Below are positions 1 through 10,808 of a stretch of 64,000 bases of DNA, in pieces (the stretch's first letter is position 1; each line of letters begins with the position of its first letter). The notes beneath the pieces are model-generated. The model was not told where the DNA came from. It worked only from the letters and a program-made list of their open reading frames with translations, and ran no database searches. Source of the stretch: Halobacteriovoraceae bacterium. GTDB taxonomy: Bacteria; Bdellovibrionota; Bacteriovoracia; Bacteriovoracales; Bacteriovoracaceae. The DNA is taken from the NCBI GenBank assembly GCA_020635135.1, contig JACKAJ010000015.1, positions 1,566,233 through 1,630,232 of the forward strand. Reading direction: 5' to 3'. Both the position numbers and the translations under genes were made by a program.

Positions 1-3000
1 GCGGCTTGTACGGTTGCAGAGGGAACGAATGATACAGGTCTCGGAGCAGCAGCAAATACCAATTCCTTTACAGGAACAAACGGAAGCTCTTATTACTATA
101 AAGTGACGAGTTATGATACGGCAGGAAACCAAACGGTTTCGGGCTGTTCTTCAGTGATGTTGATTGATACTTCAGCACCACTGGCAGCTTCAGGGCTTGG
201 TTGGGTGGAAGTTTCTCCTCACGACAATACGGCAGTGAACTCTTCGTGGACGGTGTCTGCTTCGGGAGATGTTGCAAGTCAGACAGTGACTTATTATACA
301 GATGGGACTTGTACAACGGCAGAAGGGACTTCAAATATTGTAGGAGCTGCAACGACGTCAAATCCATTTACGGGATCAGATGCTAATTCTTATTATTATA
401 CAATTACGACAACGGATAATGCTGGCAATAATACAGTGAGTGGTTGTTCGGCAATCATGAGTATTGATACGACTTCGCCAGCAGCGCCAACAGCGCTGGC
501 GTGGTCAGAGGCAACACCTTATAATGCGACAACAGTGACGGCGACTTGGACACTTTCAGTTGCCGGAGATATCGCAAGTCAAAGAGTTGATTATTATACA
601 GATGCATTGTGTACTATTGCCGAAGGAACAAGTAATGCAGTCTCAAATGCTGCTATATCAAACTCTTTTTCTGGTTCTGACGGAAATAGCTATTATTTTA
701 AAGTGACAGCGATAGATAATGCTTCGAATGAAGGAACGAGTGCTTGTTCGGCAGTTATGGATATCGATACGACGGCACCGAATGCAGCGACGGCGATGGC
801 GTGGGTAGAGGGAAGTTCAAGTAATAATGTGAATGTGACATCGTCTTGGACGGTCTCGAGTTCAACGGATGTAGCGAGCCAGACGGTTACTTATTATACC
901 AATGCGATTTGTACAACAGCAGAGGGAACAGTAGATGCAGGGCTAGCGGCCATCACGGCGACTAATGCTTTTAGTGGTGTCTCTGGAACCACTTATTATT
1001 ATACAGTGACAACGATAGATACAGCATCAAATCAAACAGTTTCTGCTTGCTCGGCTTCAATGTTCTTAGACTCTACTCCTCCGTCAAATGCAACAGGTCT
1101 AATTTGGTCGGAAACTTCTCCTCATGATAATGTTAATGTGAATGCTTCTTGGACACCATCGGTGAGTGCCGATCTCAACTCCCAGACAATTACATACTAC
1201 ACAGATGCAAGTTGTAGTACGCCGGAAGGAACGTCGAATGCCCTCGGTGTCGCAGCGAACTCAGATTCATTTACCGGTTCAAATGGTGGAACATTTTATT
1301 ATGAAATTACATCAACTGATAACGCTGGAAATAGTAATACTTCAAGTTGTTCGGCAGCAATGGCAATTGATACAACTTCACCTAATGCAGCCACCGCGCT
1401 AAATTGGGCAGAGGTGACTCCTCATAATGCTACAAGTGTGACGGCTCAGTGGACTGTTTCCACTTCGCCCGATGTTGCAAGTCAAACTGTAACTTATTAT
1501 ACAAATCCAGCTTGTACAACTGCTGAAGGTACTGTGAACACGGGACTTTTGCCTGCGACTGCAAGTAATTCTTTTACAGGTATTAATGGAGGAAATTATT
1601 ATTTTATCGTTAAGACAATTGATACTGCAGACAATGAAACTGATTCCGCTTGCTCTGCAATTATGCATATTGATACCTCGTCCCCTGCGGCAGCGACAGC
1701 CTTAGGTTGGACTCAAGCTACTCCTCATAACGTTGTTAATGTGACAGCTTCTTGGACTCTATCAGTAGCAGGAGATATTGCATCTCAAAACATCGATTAC
1801 TATACAGATGCTGCCTGTACAGTTGTTGAGGGAACTTCTAATGCTTTAAGTGCTGTAGCGACAAGTGATAACTTTATTGGGGTCAATGGAACTTCATATT
1901 ATTATAAAATTACGACGACAGATACAGCAAGTAATACTTCTGTCTCTTCTTGTTCATCTGCAATGCTAATTGATACTTCGGCACCTAATGCGCCTACTGC
2001 TCTTTCATGGGTCGAATCAACTCCAAGTAATAACGCAACGGTCACGGCAACATGGACCGTTTCAACTTCGCCTGATGTTGCGAACCAGAGAGTCGATTAT
2101 TATACAGATGCACTTTGTTCAACTGCACAGGGAACATCGAATATAGTTTCAAGTGTGACTACGACAGACTCTTTCACAGGGGCGAGTGGTAATAGTTATT
2201 ATTTTGAAGTCACAGCAATTGATACCGCCGGAAACCAGACGGCCTCAGCGTGCTCGGCGGTTATGAACATCGATACTTCGGCACCAGCAGCGGCGACAAG
2301 TCTTGGTTGGTCAGAGGCCACGCCTCATAATGCAACGACAGTGACTTCAGCTTGGACTCCTTCAACAGCGGGTGATCTGGCAGATCAAGATGTTAGATAT
2401 TATACAGATGCGGCTTGTACGGTTGCAGAGGGAACGAATGATACAGGTCTCGGAGCAGCAGCAAATACCAATTCCTTTACAGGAACAAACGGAAGCTCTT
2501 ATTACTATAAAGTGACGAGTTATGATACGGCAGGAAACCAAACGGTTTCGGGCTGTTCTTCAGTGATGTTGATTGATACTTCAGCACCACTGGCAGCTTC
2601 AGGGCTTGGTTGGGTGGAAGTTTCTCCTCACGACAATACGGCAGTGAACTCTTCGTGGACGGTGTCTGCTTCGGGAGATGTTGCAAGTCAGACAGTGACT
2701 TATTATACAGATGGGACTTGTACAACGGCGGAAGGGACTTCAAATATTGTAGGAGCTGCAACGACGTCAAATCCATTTACGGGATCAGATGCTAATTCTT
2801 ATTATTATACAATTACGACAACGGATAATGCTGGCAACAATACAGTGAGTGGTTGTTCGGCAATCATGAGTATTGATACGACTTCGCCAGCAGCGCCAAC
2901 AGCGCTGGCGTGGTCAGAGGCAACACCTTACAATGCGACGACAGTGACGGCGACTTGGACACTTTCAGTTGCCGGAGATATCGCAAGTCAAAGAGTTGAT

Positions 3001-4818
3001 TATTATACAGATGCATTGTGTACTATAGCGCAAGGAACGAGCCACGCCGTTTCCAATGCGGCAGTTTCAGATTCATTCACGGGAAGTGATGGGAATAGTT
3101 ACTACTTTAAAGTGACAGCGATAGATAATGCTTCGAATGAAGGAACGAGTGCTTGTTCGGCAGTTATGGATATCGATACGACGGCACCGAATGCAGCGAC
3201 GGCGATGGCGTGGGTAGAGGGAAGTTCAAGTAATAATGTGAATGTGACATCGTCTTGGACGGTCTCGAGTTCAACAGATGTAGCGAGCCAGACGGTTACT
3301 TATTATACCAATGCGATTTGTACAACAGCAGAGGGAACTGTCGATAGTGGTCTCGCAGCGGTCACTGCGACGAATGCCTTTACGGGTACTTCAGGAAATA
3401 CTTATTACTATACAGTAACTACGATAGATACAGCTTCTAATCAAACAGTTTCTGCTTGTTCGGCTTCGATGTTTTTAGATGCAACTCCTCCTGCGAATGC
3501 GACGAGCTTAGGATGGTCTGAAGTTTCTCCTCATGATGATACAAGTGTTAATGCTGCTTGGACTCCGTCGGTGAGTGCGGATCTGAACTCGCAGACAATT
3601 ACATACTACACAGATGCAAGTTGTACTATACCTGAGGGAACCAGTGCTTCTCTAGGTGCTGCTGCCAACACTCACGCTTTTACAGGTTCAAATGGAGCCA
3701 GCTATTACTATGAAATTACCTCGACAGATACAGCAAGCAACAGCAATACATCTTCTTGCTCTGCTATTATGACGATTGATACAACAGCACCTGTCGCTGC
3801 AACTTTACTAGGTTGGTCTGAAACAAGTCCTCACAATGCAACTATTGTTACTTCGTCTTGGACAGTCTCGGTGAGTGGAGATGTGGCTAGCCAAACTGTG
3901 ACTTACTATACAAACCCAGCTTGTACAACTGCTGAGGGTACAGTCGACTCAGGCTTACTTCCTGCCACATCAACTAATTCATTTACAGGTGTGAATGGAA
4001 GCAGCTACTACTTTATAGTTAAAACAATTGATACAGCAGATAATGAAACCGATTCAGCCTGTTCACCTATAATGGCCATTGATACATCTTCACCAGCGGC
4101 AGCGACATCCTTAGGTTGGACTCAAACATCACCTCATAATGCAGTTAACGTTACAGCTTCGTGGACTCTCTCAGTTGCAACCGATATTGCTTCTCAGAAT
4201 ATTGATTATTATACAGATGCAAGCTGTACTACTGCAGAAGGAACTTCTACCGGTTTAGGGGCAGCTGCAACAACTGATAACTTCACTGGTTCTAATGGAA
4301 ATTCATACTATTATGAAATAACAACTACAGATACAGCTGGAAATGCTACCGTTTCAGCCTGTTCACCTATAATGGCCATCGATACGACATTTCCTAATGC
4401 TCCAACAGCTGTGGCGTGGGTTGAGGCTACTCCAAGTAATAATGCGACTGTTACATCAACATGGGCAGTCTCGACATCACCAGATATTGCAAGCCAAAGA
4501 GTGGATTATTATACAGATGCGCTTTGTACTTCGGCTCAGGGAACATCTAATGCCGTTGCAGCAGTTGCAACGACTGATAGTTTCACGGGAGCTTCAGGTA
4601 ATGCTTATTATTTTGAAGTAACTGCAATTGATACTGCTGGAAATGAAACGGCTTCAGCTTGTTCTGCTGTCATGAACATCGATACTTCTGCTCCTGCATC
4701 TGCGACTTCACTAGGTTGGTCAGAGACTACTCCCCATAATGCAACAAATATTACAGCTAGTTGGACTGCTTCAACAGCTGGAGATCTAAATTCACAAGAC
4801 ATTATCTATTATATAGAT
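1..4818 (+). repeat. Two tandem copies of a 2409-bp, eight-module super-repeat
   Basis: The sequence at position 1 restarts at 2410 and, more diverged, at 4819, giving a period of 2409 bp (803 codons, eight modules). Module-order signatures (SPHDN, PYNAT, SSSNN, SPHD, PHNA, PHN.V, PSNNA, PHNAT) repeat in the same order. Positions 1-617 and 2410-3026 differ at only four bases by eye, all synonymous. About 618-700 versus 3027-3109 is clearly diverged. About 701-936 versus 3110-3345 is again nearly identical. The third copy, from 4819, keeps the order for about two modules and then degenerates. Confidence 0.9.
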
Positions 4819-7800
4819 GCAAGTTGTACGACTGCCGAGGGGACTTCAAATCTCGGTTTGGGAACAGGAACAACAACAGATTCATTTACGGGAACAAATG
4901 GAAGTTCATATTATTATAAAATCATTAGTTACGATACAGCTGGAAATTCTTCTACATCAGCATGTTCTGCTGTGATGGCAATTGATACTTCTGCACCACT
5001 GGCAGCTTCAGGACTTGGTTGGGTTGAAACCTCTCCATATGCTAACACAGCTGTTAACTCATCATGGACGACTTCGGCATCTGGAGATGTGGCAAGTCAG
5101 ACAGTGACTTACTATACCGATGGTACTTGCACGACAGCTGAAGGAACTTCCAATGTCGTTGGATCAGCGGCGACTTCGAACCCTTTTACGGGAAGTGATG
5201 GTATTACTTACTATTATAAAGTTATAACCACTGACACTGCTGGGAACCAATCAGCTTCAGCATGTTCATCGGCAATGGCCATTGATGTTTCTGCTCCGGC
5301 TGCTCCAACAGGAATTGCATGGGTTGAGGTTACTCCTCACAACGCTACTATTGTTACGGCTTCTTGGACACTCTCTATTTCAGGAGACATTGCCAATCAA
5401 ACTGTGGATTATTATACAAATTCTGCATGTACAATTGCAGAAGGTACCTCCAATACGGTTTCGAGTGCAACAACAACCAATTCATTTACTGGAACAGATG
5501 GCAGTAGCTATTATTTTACTGTTACAGCGACAGATAATGCTGGTAATGCGACCACTACGGGATGTTCCGCTGTTATGCTGGTTGATACATCAGCTCCAAC
5601 ATCTCCTACGTCGTTAGTTTGGGCAGAGGGAGCGTCTTCTGGAAGCTCTCCTATTAATGCACAATGGACAGTTTCGGCGGCACCAGATGTTGCTTCACAA
5701 ACTATCGATGTCTATCAAAGTGCAACATGTTCTGGTGGTTCTGTAGAGTCCTCAGCTTTAAGTGCTGTAGCGAATACTTATGCATTTTCTTCAGGTGTTT
5801 CTAACAATTCCTATACTTTTAAAATTACCACTACAGATAATGCAGGAAATGTGGATGTCTCTGGGTGTTCTTCTGCAGTTTACTTAGATGCTACACCACC
5901 TTCTAATGCAACTGCTTTAGGATGGGTTGAGTCTGATCCTCACAATACGACAACAGTAACAGCGTCTTGGACTCCCTCTGTTTCTGCTGATCTTGGTAGT
6001 CAGGAAATACAGGTCTATTCAGATGGCACGTGTACAACGACTTTTGGTGCAGCCCAGGCTCTTTCTGCGGTAACAAATAGTTATAGTGTTGTTGGTGTCT
6101 CTAATGGAAATACTTACTCATATACTATACGTTCAATAGATACATCGGCAAATGACGTTACTTCAGGTTGTTCAAGTACAATCTCAATTGATACTGTTGC
6201 ACCAACGGGAGCTACGGCTATATCGTGGGCAGAGGGAAGTTATAGTACAGGATTGAGTGTTAATGCTAATTGGACACCTTCAAGTGACGGAGATGAAGCT
6301 TCTCAGACTATTTATGTTTTTGAAAATGACTTAACCTGTGCTGGTGCAGCCTTTAGAACTGTTGTTCTCGCTTCTACAGCAACAGCAACTTACAATTTTG
6401 TTGATGGTTCTGATGGAAACAATTATACATTCCAGATTTATACTGTTGATGCTGCTGGAAACAATCATACAACGGCTTGTTCATCAGATATTCAACTCGA
6501 TACAACGGCTCCTGCCAATGCTACTGGTTTGGTCTTTGCTGAAGGAAACTACACAACTAATTTAACAGTCAATGCCAACTGGACTCCAAGTGTTTCCACG
6601 GATATTGTTTCACAAACGATCCAATTCTATAGTGATGTCAGTTGTACCGCAACACTAGGCGCTCCGATTGTTCTTGGAACAGGGGCAACTTCTCAAAGTG
6701 TTGTAGGAGTTAATGGAGATAGTTTTACTTTCAAAATTACGACGACAGACGATGCCAGTAATACAAGTACAACAGCGTGCTCTGATTTTGTTATTATCGA
6801 TCAAGATTTACCACTTGCTCCAACAGGTCCAGGATGGATTGAATCATCTCCTTATAACAATAATACAGTAACATCCTCCTGGACACTTTCGACTTCAGTA
6901 GATATTGCGAGTCAAAGAGTTGATTATTATGCTATTGCTGCTTGTGGTGGAGGAGTTGTTCAAAGTCATAACAAAACTGCCGTGCAAACGACAGACTCGT
7001 TTGCGGGTGTTGATGGAAATACTTATTACTTCAAAGTGACAGCTATCGATGCAGCTGGAAACACAGCAACTTCAGCTTGTGTAGCCTCTGGAATGGAAAT
7101 CGATGTATCACCTCCTGCAAACATTACGGGATTAGCTTGGACTCAGGGGACTATTTATAATGGAACAACATTTGAAGCGACTTGGACACTTTCAACATCT
7201 CCGGATGTTGCCAGCCAAGATATTACTTATTACACAAATGCAGCTTGTTCTTCCTCCACTGGAGTGACAAATACCCTCACAGCTGGAGACAATAATGATA
7301 ACTATACTGCAGGAATTACAGGAACCACATATTATTTTCAAGTTGTCATCTATGACAATGCCGGAAATGCAACGACATCAGCTTGTTCTTCAGGAATCAA
7401 TATTGATTTACTCGACCCTGATCCAACTTCAAACGAGACAATTGCTACTCAATGGATAGGTGGGGCTAATCCTGTCGCTTCTCCACTTTTTGATTGGGAT
7501 AACCCAGGAACAGCTTTTGATCATATTGAAGTAGCTCTTGGAACGTTTTCCGGGGATAATTCTATAGCAGGTTGGACGAATGTCTCTGCAGCCAGTGATC
7601 ATACGTTTACAGGATTAACACTCACTGAGTGTACTGAATACTGGCCGACTGTTCGTGTACACGATCCTGCTGGCAATACTTCAGCTGAAAGATCTCCGGC
7701 AACGGGATTTATTCGAGATAATACTGCTCCAGCTGATCCAACAGGTCTTACTCTTCCAGTGGAAAGTGATGCGACCACCACAAGAAGTATTACACTGGAT

Positions 7801-9498
7801 TGGAATGATATGTCTGATAACTGTACAGGTGGTTTAGATCACTATGAAATTGCAGTCTCAACGACAACAACCTACGCCGGTGTAGTAGCAGGAGGTACTT
7901 GGGTTAGTACAGGTTCGACATCTCAGGGATATATATCTGGATTACAACTGACAATTGATACTCCTTATTATGTTCTTGTAAAATCCATAGATAAAGCAGG
8001 AAATGAATCAAACGTCATTGCAAGTTCTTCTTGGGTGATTTCCAGCCCTCCATATTTAATTGTTAAAGGGAGTGAAACAACAGCTCCTGGAGCAGACAGA
8101 TTCAATTTTAATGGGGATACAGAAGAATCAATTGTATGGTCGAGCTCTTCAAGGTTGGATGGTGGATATTTTAGTCATTCTGTTGCAACGAATGCTCACG
8201 AAGTGACTGTTCTTGTGACAGGTCAATACTGGATTTCTTATCAATCTCCTCTCGAATCTCCTTCAGTTGGTGGTGGTCAAAGAACGAACTCTTCAAATGA
8301 TGTCTACGTCAATGGTAGTCTTCAAGATGAATTTAGAACCAATTCTACTTATATCAGATACCAACAAAATCAAACTGAAGGGTATAATCAAATGTCGGGA
8401 ATATTAGATTTAACTGCGGGTGATATTGTGACAGTAACAACTAAACGTGTCGCTGAGCAGGGAAATATTGTTTCGAATACGGCAACTCTCTATATGGAAT
8501 ATATGAAATCTTCGCGACAAATATTTAAAGCTAGAGGTGTAAGAACTGTTGCATCGGTTGATTATAATGGAGTAGCCCCTTCTCCTATTATATGGGCGAA
8601 TCAGGATATTGCTGATTCTGAGTTTACTCATACTGCAGGTACATCAGGGATTACTCTCGGTTCAACGGGAATATATAAAGTTGCTGTCAATGTACCTTAT
8701 ATAAATACAGATGGTTGTCCTGGTTCAAGTCAAAGAGCTGCAGTTGAAGTTCGGGTAGCGCTTGATGGATCAAATGTTAATAGTGCTATTGGGCAACAAG
8801 GCTATGTAAGATGTGATACGGGAACTGGAATGCTAGAAAGTAGCTCTAGTTATGTTGGTTATATTAATGCAACAGCAGGGCAAGTATTAACAATTACTAC
8901 AGCAGCGAACACTCTTTCTACTGGTACCTTTGAGGCCCTTGTCGATACAACAACGAGGGAAGCGAGTGTTGCCATTGAACAAGTTGATACATCAGGTTCT
9001 CCTGTTGAGATGTTACAGTTACGAGGTACCCGTCCTGTAGGAAGTACGGATTGGGATACAAATCTTTCTGCACCAGGGGATCCCTTGAGGTTTGATACTC
9101 AAGATATTTATGACACATCTGTGTATACTCATACAGCTGGAACGAGTAATATATCCTTCGATGAAGATGGAGACTATCAAGTTACCTTCACTTCTACAAT
9201 GGTTCGAACAGATTCACCACCTAGTTCGTGTAATGATAGAATTAGTATTGTGGTAAGAATGCTCGTCAACGGAGCGCTTGTACCAGGTCAAAAATGTGCA
9301 GCGTATATTAGAAATGAATGTGCAGCAAGTGATAATGATGATCACCTTGAATCATCGTGTACATTTGATACGGTTTTAAATGATATTTCAGCCGGAGACG
9401 TATTAAGTTTTGATGTATATAACGAAACGGACTATAACAACCCGTCTGTTATTAATTCTCAAGACCCGTTCCAGTTGACTATTGTGAAAAAACAGTAG
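1..9498 (+). CDS. Giant exported Ig-repeat protein, 5'-truncated by the window
   Basis: The frame is open from base 1, so the start lies upstream; 3165 residues are visible. About 24 modules of ~100 residues follow one another to ~7420. Each has a core of the form (A/S)P.A.T.L.W.E, then W(T/A).S...D(V/I)ASQ, then YYTD..C, then YY(Y/F).(V/I), then CS..M.ID. Most modules have two cysteines, suggesting one disulfide each. Two FN3-like modules lie at ~7430-8050. Three related beta-rich modules at ~8053-8505, ~8512-8985 and ~9000-9495 resemble C1q/TNF-type jelly rolls (weak recognition). No membrane segment or sorting motif is visible at the C-terminus. The likely role is a surface adhesin or fibre, inferred from architecture only. 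Modules repeat with a super-period of eight. Confidence 0.85.
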   Translation, partial: AACTVAEGTNDTGLGAAANTNSFTGTNGSSYYYKVTSYDTAGNQTVSGCSSVMLIDTSAPLAASGLGWVEVSPHDNTAVNSSWTVSASGDVASQTVTYYTDGTCTTAEGTSNIVGAATTSNPFTGSDANSYYYTITTTDNAGNNTVSGCSAIMSIDTTSPAAPTALAWSEATPYNATTVTATWTLSVAGDIASQRVDYYTDALCTIAEGTSNAVSNAAISNSFSGSDGNSYYFKVTAIDNASNEGTSACSAVMDIDTTAPNAATAMAWVEGSSSNNVNVTSSWTVSSSTDVASQTVTYYTNAICTTAEGTVDAGLAAITATNAFSGVSGTTYYYTVTTIDTASNQTVSACSASMFLDSTPPSNATGLIWSETSPHDNVNVNASWTPSVSADLNSQTITYYTDASCSTPEGTSNALGVAANSDSFTGSNGGTFYYEITSTDNAGNSNTSSCSAAMAIDTTSPNAATALNWAEVTPHNATSVTAQWTVSTSPDVASQTVTYYTNPACTTAEGTVNTGLLPATASNSFTGINGGNYYFIVKTIDTADNETDSACSAIMHIDTSSPAAATALGWTQATPHNVVNVTASWTLSVAGDIASQNIDYYTDAACTVVEGTSNALSAVATSDNFIGVNGTSYYYKITTTDTASNTSVSSCSSAMLIDTSAPNAPTALSWVESTPSNNATVTATWTVSTSPDVANQRVDYYTDALCSTAQGTSNIVSSVTTTDSFTGASGNSYYFEVTAIDTAGNQTASACSAVMNIDTSAPAAATSLGWSEATPHNATTVTSAWTPSTAGDLADQDVRYYTDAACTVAEGTNDTGLGAAANTNSFTGTNGSSYYYKVTSYDTAGNQTVSGCSSVMLIDTSAPLAASGLGWVEVSPHDNTAVNSSWTVSASGDVASQTVTYYTDGTCTTAEGTSNIVGAATTSNPFTGSDANSYYYTITTTDNAGNNTVSGCSAIMSIDTTSPAAPTALAWSEATPYNATTVTATWTLSVAGDIASQRVDYYTDALCTIAQGTSHAVSNAAVSDSFTGSDGNSYYFKVTAIDNASNEGTSACSAVMDIDTTAPNAATAMAWVEGSSSNNVNVTSSWTVSSSTDVASQTVTYYTNAICTTAEGTVDSGLAAVTATNAFTGTSGNTYYYTVTTIDTASNQTVSACSASMFLDATPPANATSLGWSEVSPHDDTSVNAAWTPSVSADLNSQTITYYTDASCTIPEGTSASLGAAANTHAFTGSNGASYYYEITSTDTASNSNTSSCSAIMTIDTTAPVAATLLGWSETSPHNATIVTSSWTVSVSGDVASQTVTYYTNPACTTAEGTVDSGLLPATSTNSFTGVNGSSYYFIVKTIDTADNETDSACSPIMAIDTSSPAAATSLGWTQTSPHNAVNVTASWTLSVATDIASQNIDYYTDASCTTAEGTSTGLGAAATTDNFTGSNGNSYYYEITTTDTAGNATVSACSPIMAIDTTFPNAPTAVAWVEATPSNNATVTSTWAVSTSPDIASQRVDYYTDALCTSAQGTSNAVAAVATTDSFTGASGNAYYFEVTAIDTAGNETASACSAVMNIDTSAPASATSLGWSETTPHNATNITASWTASTAGDLNSQDIIYYIDASCTTAEGTSNLGLGTGTTTDSFTGTNGSSYYYKIISYDTAGNSSTSACSAVMAIDTSAPLAASGLGWVETSPYANTAVNSSWTTSASGDVASQTVTYYTDGTCTTAEGTSNVVGSAATSNPFTGSDGITYYYKVITTDTAGNQSASACSSAMAIDVSAPAAPTGIAWVEVTPHNATIVTASWTLSISGDIANQTVDYYTNSACTIAEGTSNTVSSATTTNSFTGTDGSSYYFTVTATDNAGNATTTGCSAVMLVDTSAPTSPTSLVWAEGASSGSSPINAQWTVSAAPDVASQTIDVYQSATCSGGSVESSALSAVANTYAFSSGVSNNSYTFKITTTDNAGNVDVSGCSSAVYLDATPPSNATALGWVESDPHNTTTVTASWTPSVSADLGSQEIQVYSDGTCTTTFGAAQALSAVTNSYSVVGVSNGNTYSYTIRSIDTSANDVTSGCSSTISIDTVAPTGATAISWAEGSYSTGLSVNANWTPSSDGDEASQTIYVFENDLTCAGAAFRTVVLASTATATYNFVDGSDGNNYTFQIYTVDAAGNNHTTACSSDIQLDTTAPANATGLVFAEGNYTTNLTVNANWTPSVSTDIVSQTIQFYSDVSCTATLGAPIVLGTGATSQSVVGVNGDSFTFKITTTDDASNTSTTACSDFVIIDQDLPLAPTGPGWIESSPYNNNTVTSSWTLSTSVDIASQRVDYYAIAACGGGVVQSHNKTAVQTTDSFAGVDGNTYYFKVTAIDAAGNTATSACVASGMEIDVSPPANITGLAWTQGTIYNGTTFEATWTLSTSPDVASQDITYYTNAACSSSTGVTNTLTAGDNNDNYTAGITGTTYYFQVVIYDNAGNATTSACSSGINIDLLDPDPTSNETIATQWIGGANPVASPLFDWDNPGTAFDHIEVALGTFSGDNSIAGWTNVSAASDHTFTGLTLTECTEYWPTVRVHDPAGNTSAERSPATGFIRDNTAPADPTGLTLPVESDATTTRSITLDWNDMSDNCTGGLDHYEIAVSTTTTYAGVVAGGTWVSTGSTSQGYISGLQLTIDTPYYVLVKSIDKAGNESNVIASSSWVISSPPYLIVKGSETTAPGADRFNFNGDTEESIVWSSSSRLDGGYFSHSVATNAHEVTVLVTGQYWISYQSPLESPSVGGGQRTNSSNDVYVNGSLQDEFRTNSTYIRYQQNQTEGYNQMSGILDLTAGDIVTVTTKRVAEQGNIVSNTATLYMEYMKSSRQIFKARGVRTVASVDYNGVAPSPIIWANQDIADSEFTHTAGTSGITLGSTGIYKVAVNVPYINTDGCPGSSQRAAVEVRVALDGSNVNSAIGQQGYVRCDTGTGMLESSSSYVGYINATAGQVLTITTAANTLSTGTFEALVDTTTREASVAIEQVDTSGSPVEMLQLRGTRPVGSTDWDTNLSAPGDPLRFDTQDIYDTSVYTHTAGTSNISFDEDGDYQVTFTSTMVRTDSPPSSCNDRISIVVRMLVNGALVPGQKCAAYIRNECAASDNDDHLESSCTFDTVLNDISAGDVLSFDVYNETDYNNPSVINSQDPFQLTIVKKQ

Positions 9499-9504
9499 CA
9501 AATA

Positions 9505-10071
9505 ATGATTATGCGAATAGTTCTTTTGATTTTTTTTTGTATCCTAGCGTCGTGTACATTCCAGAAAAATGATAAATTTTCACCAGAATATAATATTTGG
9601 TATCATTACTTAACAGAGCCTTATACAGTCAAAACTGATGTTTTAGTGATTTATAAATTTACACTAAGATTTAGTTCTCCTCCCCAAAAAAATGTCTTTT
9701 TTCTTGAGGTTGATTCTTACGACGAAAATCGGAAACATTCAGATGGAAATTATGAACTCGATCAAACTCAAATATTTGGTGAATTTGAATTTGAAAATGG
9801 GGAATTAATTTTAAAATATACAGATTCTGTCACAGGACATAAGTATTGTGATTGGACGCTATCAAACATAGGTTTTACTGAAAAAATTCCTTTCTTTTAT
9901 AATAGTGAAAAGGATACTTTTACTTCAAAAATTAAAAATGTAGAAAGAGTTTTTTATAATAAAAATAAAATTGATTTGCCCTTGAAGTATATACAATCAT
10001 ACGGAAAATATGACGAGCACGATTGCGAGTTTTTTAAAAGATATATTGGACCCCAAAAAGGATTTTTCTAA
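9505..10071 (+). CDS. Small lipoprotein of unknown function
   Basis: This encodes 188 residues. The N-terminus is a short hydrophobic segment ending in the lipobox ILASC, so export and lipidation by the Lol/Lsp route are likely. The mature part is charged and aromatic-rich with no family I recognise. It starts 6 bp after the giant repeat gene stops, so the two may be co-transcribed. An in-frame ATG at 9511 is an equally good start, and neither has a clear ribosome binding site. The stop codon overlaps the 3' end of the convergent FKBP gene by 4 bp. A role linked to the repeat protein (outer-membrane accessory) is only suggested by position. Confidence 0.75.
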   Translation: MIMRIVLLIFFCILASCTFQKNDKFSPEYNIWYHYLTEPYTVKTDVLVIYKFTLRFSSPPQKNVFFLEVDSYDENRKHSDGNYELDQTQIFGEFEFENGELILKYTDSVTGHKYCDWTLSNIGFTEKIPFFYNSEKDTFTSKIKNVERVFYNKNKIDLPLKYIQSYGKYDEHDCEFFKRYIGPQKGFF

Positions 10072-10808
10072 TCAGAGTCTTCTTCAATATTATAAAAACG
10101 AATTTGGAATTTAAGATATTCTCCGGGTTCAATGTAAGGTTTAGCACCGTCGTCACCATAAGTTAATTGAGGAGGGGCAATTATGATGATAGCGCCATCT
10201 TCGCCTGCAAGGTTAAATGCTTCTTGCCAGGCCTTGAGAATACCCACTAGAGGTAACTTTCGAGGCGTTTTAATAATTGTTTGTTCATACTTTTGACCAT
10301 CAAGATGAAAACTTCTGTAGCTCATGTTTATAAATGTTGAACGTTTTATCTCGCTAATTTTTCTTCCTTGTTTTACTATTTTATAAACCAAGCCACTTTC
10401 AGTCTTTTTATAACTAGAGTCACTCCTCAAAAGTTCTTCTATAAATCTTTCTCCTTCCGCTTTTTTCGAATGAGAAATAAGTTTTTTATTTTGAGAACGA
10501 ATTTTATCAGTTTCCATAGAATAGTGGATGATCCACTCGTTTGTTAGTTTTACTTTGTTTTGAAAAGTATCTTTGACACCTTGGATGAATTGATTTTTAG
10601 ATTGTTGGTCTAGATTGAGATCATCAAGGTCTCTGGCATATTGGACTCCAAGGGAGTAAGAAGACAAATCGATTGGTCGCTCTTCACTAGCTTGATTTTC
10701 TATGGAGGAGTTTTGCTCAATTTCTTTTTGGCAGCCTAATAAAAGTCCTGATATCGAGAGAAAGCCTATAAGAGAAAATTTAAATTTATTCTTTGTTTTC
10801 AACGCCAT
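10068..10808 (-). CDS. FKBP-type peptidyl-prolyl isomerase lipoprotein
   Basis: 246 residues. A signal sequence ends at the lipobox LLLGC (Cys about residue 26). A helical dimerisation-like region follows (~50-125), then an FKBP_C-like domain (~135-240). Family landmarks are a TESGLVYK strand at its start, an AWQEAF segment in the place of the usual VIxGWxEaL, and PPQLTYGDDGA in the place of lAYG. This layout matches FkpA/Mip-like periplasmic PPIases that assist folding of exported proteins. Several ligand-pocket residues differ from classic FKBPs, so catalytic strength is uncertain. Its start lies 23 bp inside the upstream FKBP gene, so translation is probably coupled. Confidence 0.8.
   Translation of the reverse strand: MALKTKNKFKFSLIGFLSISGLLLGCQKEIEQNSSIENQASEERPIDLSSYSLGVQYARDLDDLNLDQQSKNQFIQGVKDTFQNKVKLTNEWIIHYSMETDKIRSQNKKLISHSKKAEGERFIEELLRSDSSYKKTESGLVYKIVKQGRKISEIKRSTFINMSYRSFHLDGQKYEQTIIKTPRKLPLVGILKAWQEAFNLAGEDGAIIIIAPPQLTYGDDGAKPYIEPGEYLKFQIRFYNIEEDSD

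Noticed and set aside
68..2776. Two similar minus-strand frames (68-367 and 2477-2776) and two similar plus-strand frames (201-386, 2610-2795)
   Set aside because: They are shadows of the super-repeat in the real frame; their similarity only reflects the duplicated DNA.
1..5500. CRISPR-like periodic repeats
   Set aside because: The ~300-bp periodicity is in one open frame encoding Ig-like modules. There are no short repeats with unique spacers.
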